64,000 nucleotides of DNA. It comes from DASRDB01 sp035652815. GTDB lineage: Bacteria; Chloroflexota; Ktedonobacteria; Ktedonobacterales; Ktedonobacteraceae. A program made the translations under genes and the position numbers. The stretch covers positions 434,001 through 498,000 of the forward strand of contig DASRDB010000003.1 in the NCBI GenBank assembly GCA_035652815.1, given 5' to 3'. Positions 26,933 through 36,861 of this stretch are shown here, piece after piece (the stretch's first letter is position 1; each line of letters starts with the position of its first letter). The notes beneath the pieces are model-generated. The model made no database searches. It saw nothing but the letters and a program-made list of their open reading frames with translations, and was not told the DNA's origin.

Positions 26933-29900
26933 TCATTCTTGCCGTGAGCCTATCAACGCCGGTTGATACATCTGCGCATCCAAATAGTCCTTTGCCGAAT
27001 AGGAGCTGCCGCGCGGCGCAACGCGCCAGAAGCAGCGCTGCATACTGCTCCACTCGGCTAATAGCTGGGCGGCTCGCCAACTGCGGGTCTTCATGCGATG
27101 CCAGGCGATTAGCGTTCGCACAGCTTCTATCTCGTCCGGGTCTTCAAGTGGTTGCGCCTCTACCAGTTCGGTATTGCAATGCCGGGGGAATGCGCCCGTC
27201 ATATCCAACACGTAGGCCACGCCTGCCGACATACCGGCGGCAAAATTTCGTCCCGTTTCTCCCAGAACGACTACCACACCGCCAGTCATATACTCGCAGG
27301 CATGCGCGCCCACGCCCTCTACGACGGCCAGCGCGCCGCTATTGCGCACCGCAAAACGCTCGCCTGCTCTACCCGCCGCAAATAGCTGTCCGCCGGTCGC
27401 GCCATAAAGAGCGGTATTGCCGAGAATGGTGTTTTTGTGCGCGGCAAAGAGGGCATCAGTTGGTGGGGCAAGCACGATTTCGCCGCCCGTCATGCCCTTG
27501 CCAACATAGTCATTTGCCTCTCCATGCAGGATCAGGTGCATACCTGGCACAGAGAACGCGCCAAAACTCTGACCTGCCGCGCCTTGCAACAGGCAGGTAA
27601 TGCTCGCGTCGGGCAAGCCGCTATTGCCATAACGTCGCGCAATCTCTCCTGCCAGCCCGGCACCAATCGTGCGATCATCATTGGCAATTGGTCGCTGGAT
27701 AAGCATGCTACTTTCGCCGCGCAGCGCCGGAGCTGCCTCAAGCAATAGCTCCTGAGCAAGCGGCGATGTCGGGAGTACAACCTGTCCCTTGCCCGACGAA
27801 TGCACAGGGAGCGCCACCAGGAGCGGATTCAGGTCGAGAGGAATATCTTGCGGCGCTTGCAGCAGATCAGCTCGCCCGATGAGATCATCCAGGCAACGCA
27901 TCCCTAAGTGCGCCAGCAACTCGCGCACCTCTTCGGCAACCTGTGTCAGGTAGTTGATAAGCATCTGCGGTTTGCCGGTGAATTTGGCGCGTAAGTCCTC
28001 GCGCTGCGTCGCTATGCCAGCCGGACAGGTATTCAGGTGACACTGGCGCGCCATGTCACAGCCAAGCGAGACCAGTGCTGCCGTACCGAAGCCAAACTCC
28101 TCCGCGCCCAGCATGGCCGCGATCACCACATCGCGCCCGGTCTTCAAGCCGCCATCAACGCGCACCCGCACGCGCTGGCGCAGCCCATTTTTCACAAGGG
28201 TCTGCTGCGTCTCGGCCAGCCCACGCTCCCAGGGGATGCCAGCATGTTTGATCGATTGCAGCGGCGAGGCACCCGTTCCGCCATCGTAGCCACTGATCTG
28301 CACATAGTCCGCGTGCGCCTTCGCCACCCCTGCCGCAATCGTGCCAACACCAATGCCGGAGACCAGCTTGACGCCCACTCGCGCCTCCGGATTCACCTGT
28401 TTTAAGTCGTAGATCAACTGCGCCAGGTCTTCGATGCTGTAGATATCATGATGCGGCGGCGGCGAGATCAACGAGACATAGGGCGCGGTATGGCGCAGGC
28501 GAGCGATGAAAGGCGTCACCTTGTCCGGTGGCAACTGCCCGCCCTCGCCTGGCTTTGAACCCTGCGCCATCTTGATCTCCAACTCTTCTGCGCGCACAAG
28601 ATATTCAGTAGTGACGCCGAAGCGTGCCGAGGCAACCTGCTTGATCTTGCTGCTCACAGGCACGCCATCGACCAGTTCGGAGTACCAATCGGGGTCTTCG
28701 CCGCCCTCGCCGGTGTTGTTGCGCCCGCCGATGCTGTTCATGGCAACGGCAATCGCCCGGTGCGTTTCGGGACTCAGAGCGCCAAGCGACATGGCCGAGA
28801 TCACAAAGCGAGCGCGAATACTCTCCATTGGCTCGACCTCTTCGAGTGGGATGGGCGTGGTGGTCGCAAACGCAAGCAGGTCGCGCAGAGCCGTCGGCGG
28901 TCGCTGGTAGACCAGTTCCGTAAAGCGGAGATAGTCCTCTTTATTGCCGGTTTGCGCCGCCTTTTGCAGGGCGCGCACAAGCAACGGGTTAAAAGCATGG
29001 TACTCGCCATCGCGCCGGAAGCGATAGAGGCCAATGTCGTTCAGTTTGCGCCGCCGCGCATGCGCCTCTGTACTGGCAGCGCGAGGATTTGCCTGCGCTG
29101 CGCTTTGTTCGATACGCTGCAACCGCTCAAGCACCTGTTCCGCGAGATGTATATAACTTATCCTGCCCGGGTGCCAGGCTGAACCCGCGAAGCAGTCCGC
29201 AACCAGTCGCGGCTCAAGCCCAACCACCTCGAACTGACCGCCACCGATGATATTGCGGATGGTCGAGATACCCATACGCGCCATGACCTTGCGCAAACCA
29301 TCCTCGATCACATGCAGATAGCGCGCTTCAGCCTCTTCCCGTGTCAGTTCCTCAAGGTGCCGCTCTCCAACCAGGGCGCGCACGCTCTCCAATGCCAGGA
29401 TGGGAGCTACCGCCTCCGCGCCATAACCAAGCAAAAGCGCGACCTGGTGAACATCCCAGACTCCGTTCGTCTCACAGATAAGCGACGTGCGCGTGCGTAT
29501 GCCCTGGCAAATAAGCGCCTGGTGAACCGCGCCAACCGCGAGCAGCATGGGAATCGGCGCTTCGTTCAGATTCGCATTCGTATCGCTCAAGATGAGCAAA
29601 AAATTTCCTTCGCGAACAGCAGCAATGGCCTCTTGCCTCAAACGCTCAAGAGCAACCTCAAGTCCGGCAGGACCAGCAGCACGTTCAAAGGTGCAGGAAA
29701 GTGTCTGAGAGGGGAAGGACTTGAGGTTGCGCAGTTGTTCTAATCGGGCTTCGTTCAAGAGGGGCGTTTCGAGATGGATTAAGCGGGCGTGAAGGGGCGT
29801 TTCGGTCAATAGACTCTGGCGACAGCCGAGATAACAATCGAGCGACATGAAGACGCGCTCACGCAGTGGGTCAATTGGCGGGTTCGTGACCTGCGCAAAA

Positions 29901-31465
29901 CGCTGGTGAAAGTAATCGGAGAGCTGGCGCGGCAGGCGCGAAAGCGCGGCGTGCGGCGCGTCATCGCCCATGCTCCACACCGGATCTTTCTTTTCGGTCA
30001 GGATGGGACGCAGAATCAACTCGATATCCTCGTGCGTATATCCAAAAAGCTGCTGGCGATTGAACAGCGTCTCGCCATCCAATGGCGTATCTTCAGAGGG
30101 TAGTTGGGGCAGCTTCGAGAGGCGCACGAGCTGTTCCTCGATCCATTGAGCATAGGGCTGGCGTCCGGCGAGCGCCGCCTTGATATTGGCATCGCGCAGA
30201 AGAACGCCGCGTTCAAGGTCAACGGCAACCATTTCGCCCGGGCCTAAACGCCCATGTTCAACGATTTCGTGGGCCTCAAACGGCATAACTCCCGCCTCGG
30301 ATGCCAGGATGAACAGGCCATGCGAGGTCAGGGTATAGCGAGCAGGACGCAGACCGTTGCGGTCGAGGGCCGCTCCCACCATACGTCCGTCGCTGAATAC
30401 CAGCGCCGCCGGGCCATCCCAGGGTTCGATCAGACCTGCGGAATACTCACACCAGGCTCGCACATCACTATTCAGTTCAGAATGGTACTCCCAGGCGGGA
30501 GGAATGAGCGTCTGCATGCTCTGGAGCAGGTCGCGGCCCGAATGCAGCAACAATTCCAGGGCATTATCTAACTGCGCGGAGTCGCTTGTGCCTTCTTGCA
30601 AAACGGGGACAATATCGCGAATGTTCTCATTCCAGAGTGGGGATTCCAGGCTGGCTTCTCGCGCCCGCATCCAGTTGCGGTTGCCCTGCAGGGTATTGAT
30701 CTCCCCATTATGCGCGAGCAGGCGAAATGGCTGAGCCAGGGGCCAGGAGGGAAAGGTGTTGGTGCTGTATCGCTGGTGAAAGATGGCTAAAGAGCTGACA
30801 TATAACGGATTGGCGAGGTCCAGATAGAAGCGGGCCAGTTCGCTGGGAGCAAGCAGTCCTTTGTAGATAATGGTTCTACAGGACAACGATACAACATAAC
30901 TATCTAGAATGCCTTCTTCTCGCAAGCGGCGTTCGATCACTCGACGGGCATGATACAGGGTTCGCTCGAATGCTTCTGGCAAAAGATGAGCAGGCCGCAT
31001 CAGCAGGACCTGAGCTATGCCAGGCATTGTTTCACGGGCGCGTGTCCCTAACACCGAAACATCCAACGGCGGATCGCGCCAGAACAGGGACTCGACACCT
31101 GCTTCGATCAAGACCTGTTCAATAATCTCCCGGCTGCGCGCATATTCCTGAGGCGCGCGTTCAGGTAAGGGCAAAAAGAGCATACCAACGGCAAGGTCTG
31201 CCGGGTCGGCAAGCGTTATCCCCTGGAATTGTAACTCCTGGTAAAGCAGCGCCCGGGGAATCTGAGTGAGCAGACCCGCGCCATCGCTTGTTTCGGCATC
31301 TGCATCTTGCGCGCCTCGATGTGTCAGGCGGGTAAGGGCTGAAAGGGCGGTTTGTATTAATGTGTGGTCTGGTTTGCCTGAAAGCTGAGCCAGAAAACCG
31401 ATACCACAGGCATCATGCTCCCAACGAGCATCATACAGTGGATAGGCAGGATCATATTGTTGCAT
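26933..31465 (-). CDS. gltB: Glutamate synthase large subunit
   Basis: A 1510-residue GltB/GltS-type enzyme that makes glutamate from glutamine and 2-oxoglutarate. The N-terminal class II amidotransferase begins with the catalytic Cys in EHDACGIGFLA. The central domain is followed by the FMN-binding synthase barrel (GEGGQLPPDKVTPFIARLRHTAP, ISGYDGGTGASPLQSIKHAG). The 3Fe-4S cysteines are in CDMARQCHLNTCPAG, and the C-terminal GXGXG beta-helix follows (LHGEANDYVGKGMTGGEIV). Length is standard. No gltD small subunit lies nearby, so it could be ferredoxin-dependent or use a distant GltD. GGGAGGA precedes ATG 31465. Confidence 0.97.
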   Translation of the reverse strand: MQQYDPAYPLYDARWEHDACGIGFLAQLSGKPDHTLIQTALSALTRLTHRGAQDADAETSDGAGLLTQIPRALLYQELQFQGITLADPADLAVGMLFLPLPERAPQEYARSREIIEQVLIEAGVESLFWRDPPLDVSVLGTRARETMPGIAQVLLMRPAHLLPEAFERTLYHARRVIERRLREEGILDSYVVSLSCRTIIYKGLLAPSELARFYLDLANPLYVSSLAIFHQRYSTNTFPSWPLAQPFRLLAHNGEINTLQGNRNWMRAREASLESPLWNENIRDIVPVLQEGTSDSAQLDNALELLLHSGRDLLQSMQTLIPPAWEYHSELNSDVRAWCEYSAGLIEPWDGPAALVFSDGRMVGAALDRNGLRPARYTLTSHGLFILASEAGVMPFEAHEIVEHGRLGPGEMVAVDLERGVLLRDANIKAALAGRQPYAQWIEEQLVRLSKLPQLPSEDTPLDGETLFNRQQLFGYTHEDIELILRPILTEKKDPVWSMGDDAPHAALSRLPRQLSDYFHQRFAQVTNPPIDPLRERVFMSLDCYLGCRQSLLTETPLHARLIHLETPLLNEARLEQLRNLKSFPSQTLSCTFERAAGPAGLEVALERLRQEAIAAVREGNFLLILSDTNANLNEAPIPMLLAVGAVHQALICQGIRTRTSLICETNGVWDVHQVALLLGYGAEAVAPILALESVRALVGERHLEELTREEAEARYLHVIEDGLRKVMARMGISTIRNIIGGGQFEVVGLEPRLVADCFAGSAWHPGRISYIHLAEQVLERLQRIEQSAAQANPRAASTEAHARRRKLNDIGLYRFRRDGEYHAFNPLLVRALQKAAQTGNKEDYLRFTELVYQRPPTALRDLLAFATTTPIPLEEVEPMESIRARFVISAMSLGALSPETHRAIAVAMNSIGGRNNTGEGGEDPDWYSELVDGVPVSSKIKQVASARFGVTTEYLVRAEELEIKMAQGSKPGEGGQLPPDKVTPFIARLRHTAPYVSLISPPPHHDIYSIEDLAQLIYDLKQVNPEARVGVKLVSGIGVGTIAAGVAKAHADYVQISGYDGGTGASPLQSIKHAGIPWERGLAETQQTLVKNGLRQRVRVRVDGGLKTGRDVVIAAMLGAEEFGFGTAALVSLGCDMARQCHLNTCPAGIATQREDLRAKFTGKPQMLINYLTQVAEEVRELLAHLGMRCLDDLIGRADLLQAPQDIPLDLNPLLVALPVHSSGKGQVVLPTSPLAQELLLEAAPALRGESSMLIQRPIANDDRTIGAGLAGEIARRYGNSGLPDASITCLLQGAAGQSFGAFSVPGMHLILHGEANDYVGKGMTGGEIVLAPPTDALFAAHKNTILGNTALYGATGGQLFAAGRAGERFAVRNSGALAVVEGVGAHACEYMTGGVVVVLGETGRNFAAGMSAGVAYVLDMTGAFPRHCNTELVEAQPLEDPDEIEAVRTLIAWHRMKTRSWRAAQLLAEWSSMQRCFWRVAPRGSSYSAKDYLDAQMYQPALIGSRQE

Positions 31466-32072
31466 AAGGCCATCCTCCCGAAAAACGCAAAAGCTTAATT
31501 ACCAGGAGGCACCTGCGCTGGAGCCGGAGGATTTCGCGAGCCGTCATTGCTCTACGAAGTCGTTTACTTGTTCTGTTGCATGAACCGGGTGTCTATTCTC
31601 TTCACGCAACGCAAAGGGGGCATCATTGAATCCAGAGGAGCAGCTTAACTCAGCACAGAACAAACAGCGTTCCGTGTAAAAAACTATAACATAAATGACG
31701 ACTTGCATGCAAGCTACTAGCCATTCTAGTTCAAACTATCCATATATGCCTTGTGCCCCTTCAATAGCCGCTTCTCGCCCTTTGATTGTGCAAAGTATAC
31801 AATAAAACAATTATAAGAGGATGATAAAAGACAAAAGTAATAATACGACCTCCTGTTCTTTAGCGCCGTTTATGCAATTTGCACAAATCCACCTCTATGA
31901 ACTTCTACTATTTTACCCGTACCTTATCTACGGCGCTGTTCTTTATACTTGGAGCAGGAAGGCGGACGCAATGATTGCGGCATGTTCTTCACACGCGGAG
32001 TCGCGCCGCTGAATGCATGGTAATGAGGCCAGTGGTTTGGAAAAATTGTCTATCGAAAGGGAGGAGATTATC
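31466..32072. other. Long intergenic region between divergent gltB and APC permease
   Basis: About 607 bases with no convincing gene. The first 150 bases next to gltB are GC-rich with several short complementary stretches on the minus strand (for example GGCTCGCG, CCTCCGGCTCC, GGTGCCTCC), so a structured gltB leader is possible but not identified. The rest, about 31670-31830, is AT-rich and probably holds the divergent promoters. Confidence 0.4.
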
Positions 32073-33662
32073 ATGTCCGTTCGCCCATCACAAGATACAG
32101 GTATGAAGCCTTCACTTGGCCTGACCGGCGTTACGATTAATGCTATGGCCCTCATTGCCCCCGGCGCTTTCCTGTGGACCACCTATCAACTACAGGCCGC
32201 GCCTTCCTCGGCCATGAATATGTGGTTCGCGGTATGTGTCGCCACACTTATCGCGCTCTGTACAGCGACCGCGTATGCTGCCCTTGCCAAACGCTATCCC
32301 GAAGCGGGTACCGGAAGTTCCTACTACTTCGCGGAGGCGGCAATCCTGCATCGAGAAGAGCATCGTCATTTTAAGTTTGCCCGCTTAAGCAAATTCATCG
32401 TTGGCTGGGCCTCTCACCTGTATTACTGGGTATATCCAGGCGTCATGGTCGCCTTCATGGGCCTGCTCATCACCTATATCATTCAGACATTCGTTCCCAG
32501 CTTTGGCACGCCGCTACAAGAAGTAATTGTCTGTATCGTCTTTGCCTGTGTGGTTGGCTTCATTGCTTATATAGGTGTCACCGGTTCTACGCTGGCGAAT
32601 ATCGTTATCAACGCCATCCAGATCATCGCGCTTGTCACTTTCTCAGGCCTTGCCATTGCATATCGCTTGCAGCATCCTCACATTCACTACCTGCATCCCA
32701 ACGCCTTAAGCGTCATCACACCACACGATCTAAGCGGGTTGATTTTCCAGACCACTATAGCTATCCTGCTGGTGGTGGGGTTTGAGTCCGCAACCGCGCT
32801 GGGCGCGGAAGCGAAGAATCCAGGCAGAGATATTCCACGCGCCGTCCTGCTCTCGCTGGTCATTCAGGCTGTGATCTTCTACTTCCTGGAATACTTCGCC
32901 GCGAACTTCTTTATCAGCGATGCCTACAAAACCAGCGCTGGCACTGGCTTCCTGGCCGCCTTTAATTCCGGCGCGCCTATCGGTGACATGGCGCAGATCA
33001 TCGGCAACCAGATGCTCGGTGGAAATGGTGTCGCGTTCTCAACTATTCTGGCCGCAACCGTCGTCATCGCCCTGATCGGCACCGCTCTCTCCTGTCTGAA
33101 CACGGGAGTGCGCGTCACCTATGCTATGGGCAGAGACGCGGAACTGCCGCTTGTTTTCGGCTTCCTGCATGGAAAATTTCGCACGCCACATGTCGGCGTC
33201 ATCGTCCTTACCGTCCTCTCCGCCGTGATTGGTTCATATGGCGTCTTGAGCATTGACCGGCTTACCCAGGTCACGCTGGTCTCGAACATCGGCACCTTCC
33301 TGCTCTACGGCATGACCTGCCTCATCTGTATCGTCGCCTTCGTGGGGGTAAAGAAACGCGCCATTCTCAGCACCTTCGTGGCTCCGCTGCTTGGCGCTGT
33401 CCTGAACGTGCTGATGCTTGTCGGTGTCCTCTACTTCGCCATCGCTGGTGGCGGCAGTTCGCAATCCGATACCATTATCGCGGTTGCCTTCTGCCTGGCA
33501 TGGCTGGTCGTCGGCTTTGGCTTCCTCTATATCCGCAAACTCGTAACGGGCGTACCCATCCTGCATCCCGAGGATTACAAGGCAAAGCAGTCCATAAGTA
33601 TACCGGTGAGTAATGCTTTGGCGGATGCTGATTTGAGTACCGCTATCGCCGATGCTGATTAA
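32073..33662 (+). CDS. APC-superfamily permease
   Basis: A 529-residue membrane transporter with 12 or more helices. ATG 32073 is chosen because AAAGGGAGGAG lies about 7 bases upstream; the upstream frame from 32013 has no site. Seen: GLTGVTINAMALIAPGAFLW (helix 1), YPEAGTGSSYYFAEAA and ESATALGAEAKNPGRDIPRAV (helix 6 and following loop), typical of amino acid-polyamine-organocation carriers. It differs from the permease at 14916 in its N-terminus and length. Substrate unknown. It is divergent from gltB, which makes an amino-acid substrate attractive but unproved. Confidence 0.87.
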   Translation: MSVRPSQDTGMKPSLGLTGVTINAMALIAPGAFLWTTYQLQAAPSSAMNMWFAVCVATLIALCTATAYAALAKRYPEAGTGSSYYFAEAAILHREEHRHFKFARLSKFIVGWASHLYYWVYPGVMVAFMGLLITYIIQTFVPSFGTPLQEVIVCIVFACVVGFIAYIGVTGSTLANIVINAIQIIALVTFSGLAIAYRLQHPHIHYLHPNALSVITPHDLSGLIFQTTIAILLVVGFESATALGAEAKNPGRDIPRAVLLSLVIQAVIFYFLEYFAANFFISDAYKTSAGTGFLAAFNSGAPIGDMAQIIGNQMLGGNGVAFSTILAATVVIALIGTALSCLNTGVRVTYAMGRDAELPLVFGFLHGKFRTPHVGVIVLTVLSAVIGSYGVLSIDRLTQVTLVSNIGTFLLYGMTCLICIVAFVGVKKRAILSTFVAPLLGAVLNVLMLVGVLYFAIAGGGSSQSDTIIAVAFCLAWLVVGFGFLYIRKLVTGVPILHPEDYKAKQSISIPVSNALADADLSTAIADAD

Positions 33663-33679
33663 AAAGCTTTGACTCGATA

Positions 33680-33842
33680 GGAAGGCATCCGCGAGGGGCA
33701 CACTCGCTGTAGAGACCCCGAAGGCACCCGCCAGAGGCCAGCCATCCACCCCCACCTCCCCTGCCTCTGCAACCGAGAGGGGCGGTAAGTAGAGGCAGGT
33801 GTGGAGTGGAAAGGGCGGGATGGCCCCTCGCGGGTGCCTTGC
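33680..33842. repeat. Degenerate family A-related inverted repeat
   Basis: Imperfect arms: AAGGCACCCGCCAGAGGCC (33721) against GGCCCCTCGCGGGTGCCTT (ends 33840), with an inner GC-rich partial stem. It is longer and less regular than the three perfect copies. Confidence 0.6.
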
Positions 33843-33914
33843 TTTCTCCTTTGATTGCCTCCTGCCTGATTGACGCTCATCTGAGGCAGGCATGCCATTA
33901 CCAATCTGCCTCCA

Positions 33915-34003
33915 CCTGTCATCCTGAGCGCAGCGAAGGATCGCTCACTTGCCATATCGAGCCAGCGGGGCCGGAGATCCTTCGCTGCGCTCAGGATGAC
34001 AGG
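33915..34003. repeat. Family C inverted repeat
   Basis: Perfect 28-base arms (33915-33942, 33976-34003), core CATCCTGAGCGCAGCGAAGG. It sits about 100 bases upstream of the kinase gene. Confidence 0.9.
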
Positions 34004-34103
34004 CAAAAGGGTCTTTTTCATGACATGGCATTTTCGCTACCCAACATGATATACTTGAGACACAGGGAAGTAATTGCTATACGGACCGGTTTACACGAGG
34101 GAT

Positions 34104-35090
34104 ATGACGACAACCTATTCAGCGGGTACGCGAGTCGATCATTACGAGATTATTCGCATGCTTGGGCATGGAGGCATGAACCATGTCTATCTTGCCCTGG
34201 ATACTCACAACAACCAGAAAGTAGTACTCAAATTTCCCAATGACGACCTCATTGGGAATATTGCCGTCTTTGAACGCTACAAGCGCGAAGCCGAGGTAGG
34301 AAGCCGCCTGAACCATCCCAACGTGCAGCGCCTTTTGAACATCGACGAGGAACGCTGTGAGCATTACCTGGTCATGGAATATATCCAGGGCCGCACGCTC
34401 CGCGAGGTATTGGACGCCCGCGCTCCTGAACTTCTGCCACAGGATGAAGTATTACGCATCATCATCCAGATCTGCGATGCGCTCACCTATTGTCACGAAC
34501 ACGGCGTTTTTCACCGCGACATCAAGCCGGAAAACATCATGCTGCTCGAGGATGGCTCGGTCAAAATCATCGATTTTGGCGTGGCCCTGCTGGAGGGCGC
34601 GCGCCGTGTGACGTGGCGCGGCCTGTCAGGCACCGTTGGCACGCCCGATTACATGGCTCCCGAACAGTTGCAGGGGGCACGCGGCACCGCGAGCGCGGAT
34701 ATTTACGCGGTTGGCGCGATGCTCTACGAAATGCTCTGCGGACACGTACCCTTTGAGGGCGAAAATGTCTTCGCGGTCATGAACCAGCATGTTACACACG
34801 ACCCTCCTTCGATCCTTAAATTTCAGCGCAATATTTCCCCTGCTCTGGCTACCGTCGTCATGCGCATGATTCGCCGCGACCCGCAAAAACGCTACAAATC
34901 GATGCGCGATGTGCTTCATGACCTCACGCACCTGGACAGGGTGACACCCGTTCCTTATAAACCCGATACTCCCCAGATGCACACTCTGCGTCGGCAGGTT
35001 ATCCTCGCTATTGTCATCACCTTCGCCATCTGTGCGATAATCATTGCGATAGGCATCATCGCGCAATTAGCACACCATGTTGTTCGTTAG
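34104..35090 (+). CDS. Ser/Thr protein kinase with C-terminal membrane anchor
   Basis: A Hanks-type kinase of 328 residues. ATG 34104 is preferred (CGAGGG just upstream; the longer frame uses TTG 34074). Glycine loop LGHGGMNHVYLALD, catalytic lysine in KVVLKFP, HRDIKPENIMLL loop, DFGVALLEGAR, activation segment GTVGTPDYMAPEQLQG, and a C-lobe Asp in ADIYAVGAMLYEML. Residues about 298-322 form one membrane helix near the C-terminus, leaving only a short tail outside and no sensor domain. The next gene, a membrane glycosyltransferase, starts within 8 bases of its stop. Confidence 0.93.
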   Translation: MTTTYSAGTRVDHYEIIRMLGHGGMNHVYLALDTHNNQKVVLKFPNDDLIGNIAVFERYKREAEVGSRLNHPNVQRLLNIDEERCEHYLVMEYIQGRTLREVLDARAPELLPQDEVLRIIIQICDALTYCHEHGVFHRDIKPENIMLLEDGSVKIIDFGVALLEGARRVTWRGLSGTVGTPDYMAPEQLQGARGTASADIYAVGAMLYEMLCGHVPFEGENVFAVMNQHVTHDPPSILKFQRNISPALATVVMRMIRRDPQKRYKSMRDVLHDLTHLDRVTPVPYKPDTPQMHTLRRQVILAIVITFAICAIIIAIGIIAQLAHHVVR

Positions 35091-35097
35091 AGAATAC

Positions 35098-36831
35098 ATG
35101 GTGAATTTCTTTACACGGGTTGGTAATTTCGTAGACATGTTCAAGCGTTTGTTCTCTGGCAGCCACTATCGACGCTGGGCCTTTGTCATTATTGCGCTCG
35201 CGGTTCTCCTGCGTCTCGTCCTCATCTTCTTCAACTGGCCATACACCGATAGCGACGAAGGCAATATGGGCGTGCTGGCGATGCACGTCGCCTTTCAAGG
35301 AGACCATCCCACCTTTTTCTACGGCGCACCCTATCTGGGGCCATTAGAGGGCTATGCCGCCGCGCCGCTTTTCCGTCTGTTTGGCATCTCGCTTTTCAAC
35401 CTGCGCCTGCCTCTGGTCATGTTCTTTGCCGCGTTCCTGGTGAGCATGTATTACCTGGCTTTCCTGCTCTTTGCGGATGAACGCTTCGCTCTGTTCACAA
35501 TAATCCTGCTCAGCCTGGGTTCGCCCGATGTGCTATTTCTCCAGCTTCGCGCCTCGGGTGAATATCCAGAGTTAGAGATGTTCGCCGCGCTGATCTGCCT
35601 GCTTGCAACCTGGCTCGCGCTCACCTACCGGCAGCCAAAGCAAAATGTCTGGAAGCGCATTGGCATCTATGGTCTGCTTGGTCTGTTCATCGGGCTTGCC
35701 GTCTGGGTCGATGTGCTGATCCTGCCTTTCGTAGCAGCCACCGGGCTGCTGCTCCTGTTCTTCTGCTTCCGCGAACTCTTGCGCTGGCAGGGATTGAGCT
35801 ATCTGCTGGGCGTAATCGTTGGCGTCTTTCCGGTGATTTATTACAATCTCACCGTTCCCTGGAGCCAGAACTCCTGGTACGTGTTCCTCTATACCAGCCG
35901 CGTCGGCTCGATAGAATACCTGGCGCGTCACCTGACCCCAGTACACAATTTAAGCGGAACTCTCCTGGTTGCCCTGCCTATGGCAACCGGGGGCAGCCTG
36001 CACTGCCCGCTCACCTCTATCCCACCTTTCGGAACGCCGACCAGCGAAACACTTCTATGTGTCGCGTTTCAGGCTGGCTGGTCAATCGGCTATCTCCTGC
36101 TATGGCTTGTTGGTGTCGGTCTGGCAATCTACATCATTGGCCGTTACGTTTATTTGCGCTCAAAAAGCCACACGCGAGCTATTGCTTCTCAGAGCAGTAG
36201 ACAGGAAGCCATTCGACAGGTCAGCCGCCTGGGCATACTGGGGAGCGTTGGCCTGACTTTGTTGCTCTACGGCAGAGCGCCAACCTCGGCAACCAGCCCG
36301 GACACAACCTTTCGCTATCTGACCTTGCTCCTGATTGCCGTTCCAGTGCTGCTCTGGCCTCTCTGGAAAGGGATGAGCCTGCACAACTTTTTCGCGGGTT
36401 GGAAGACCAGAATTTGCCTGCTTGTACGCGGCGCGGCCCTTTTGCTAGTGCTGGGAACATTCGCAAGCGCTACCATTCGAACCAGCCTGGAACTTCCAGC
36501 AACGCAGGCGCAATACGAGAGCCAGCAAGCCCTGGTGCAAGATCTGCTGCATGTCGGCGCAACCCGCGTCTACTCCGATTACTGGACCTGCAATATTCTC
36601 ACTTTCTTGAGCAAGGAGAAAATCATTTGCAGCGCTCTCGATGACCACCTGAACCCGGGATACGACCGCTACATGCCTTTCCGCGCTCTCGTGCGCGCCG
36701 CGCCACACCCCACCTACATCTTCCCTCAAGGCGCGCCACAACTGAAAGCCATGCAACAGCGCGTAAATGCTAACAGTTCGGGCTATCGCCAGTATCTGTT
36801 CGAGGGATATTTCGTCTACCAGACGACCTGA
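35098..36831 (+). CDS. GT-C (GT39/PMT-like) membrane glycosyltransferase
   Basis: A 577-residue protein (from ATG 35098; ATG 35077 would overlap the kinase) with about 10-11 membrane helices. The first outside loop has the acidic catalytic-type motif YTDSDEGNMG, then a GAPYLGPLEGY block, as in dolichol-phosphate-mannose-type glycosyltransferases (GT39/ArnT/PMT_2). A soluble C-terminal part follows (about residue 480 on: ATRVYSDYWTCNIL). It probably transfers a lipid-linked sugar outside the membrane; donor and acceptor are unknown. It is close to the kinase stop and followed by an epimerase gene. Confidence 0.78.
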   Translation: MVNFFTRVGNFVDMFKRLFSGSHYRRWAFVIIALAVLLRLVLIFFNWPYTDSDEGNMGVLAMHVAFQGDHPTFFYGAPYLGPLEGYAAAPLFRLFGISLFNLRLPLVMFFAAFLVSMYYLAFLLFADERFALFTIILLSLGSPDVLFLQLRASGEYPELEMFAALICLLATWLALTYRQPKQNVWKRIGIYGLLGLFIGLAVWVDVLILPFVAATGLLLLFFCFRELLRWQGLSYLLGVIVGVFPVIYYNLTVPWSQNSWYVFLYTSRVGSIEYLARHLTPVHNLSGTLLVALPMATGGSLHCPLTSIPPFGTPTSETLLCVAFQAGWSIGYLLLWLVGVGLAIYIIGRYVYLRSKSHTRAIASQSSRQEAIRQVSRLGILGSVGLTLLLYGRAPTSATSPDTTFRYLTLLLIAVPVLLWPLWKGMSLHNFFAGWKTRICLLVRGAALLLVLGTFASATIRTSLELPATQAQYESQQALVQDLLHVGATRVYSDYWTCNILTFLSKEKIICSALDDHLNPGYDRYMPFRALVRAAPHPTYIFPQGAPQLKAMQQRVNANSSGYRQYLFEGYFVYQTT

Positions 36832-36861
36832 ATACACAAAAAATGTCGCAAGGAGCCTATC

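Noticed and set aside
31821..32012. 63-residue forward frame before the APC permease
   Set aside because: No ribosome site, no family resemblance, lies in the AT-rich promoter region.
33915..34003. Protein-coding reading HPERSEGS within family C repeats
   Set aside because: The same peptide arises wherever the repeat is translated and is a known artefact of this kind of repeat, not a gene.
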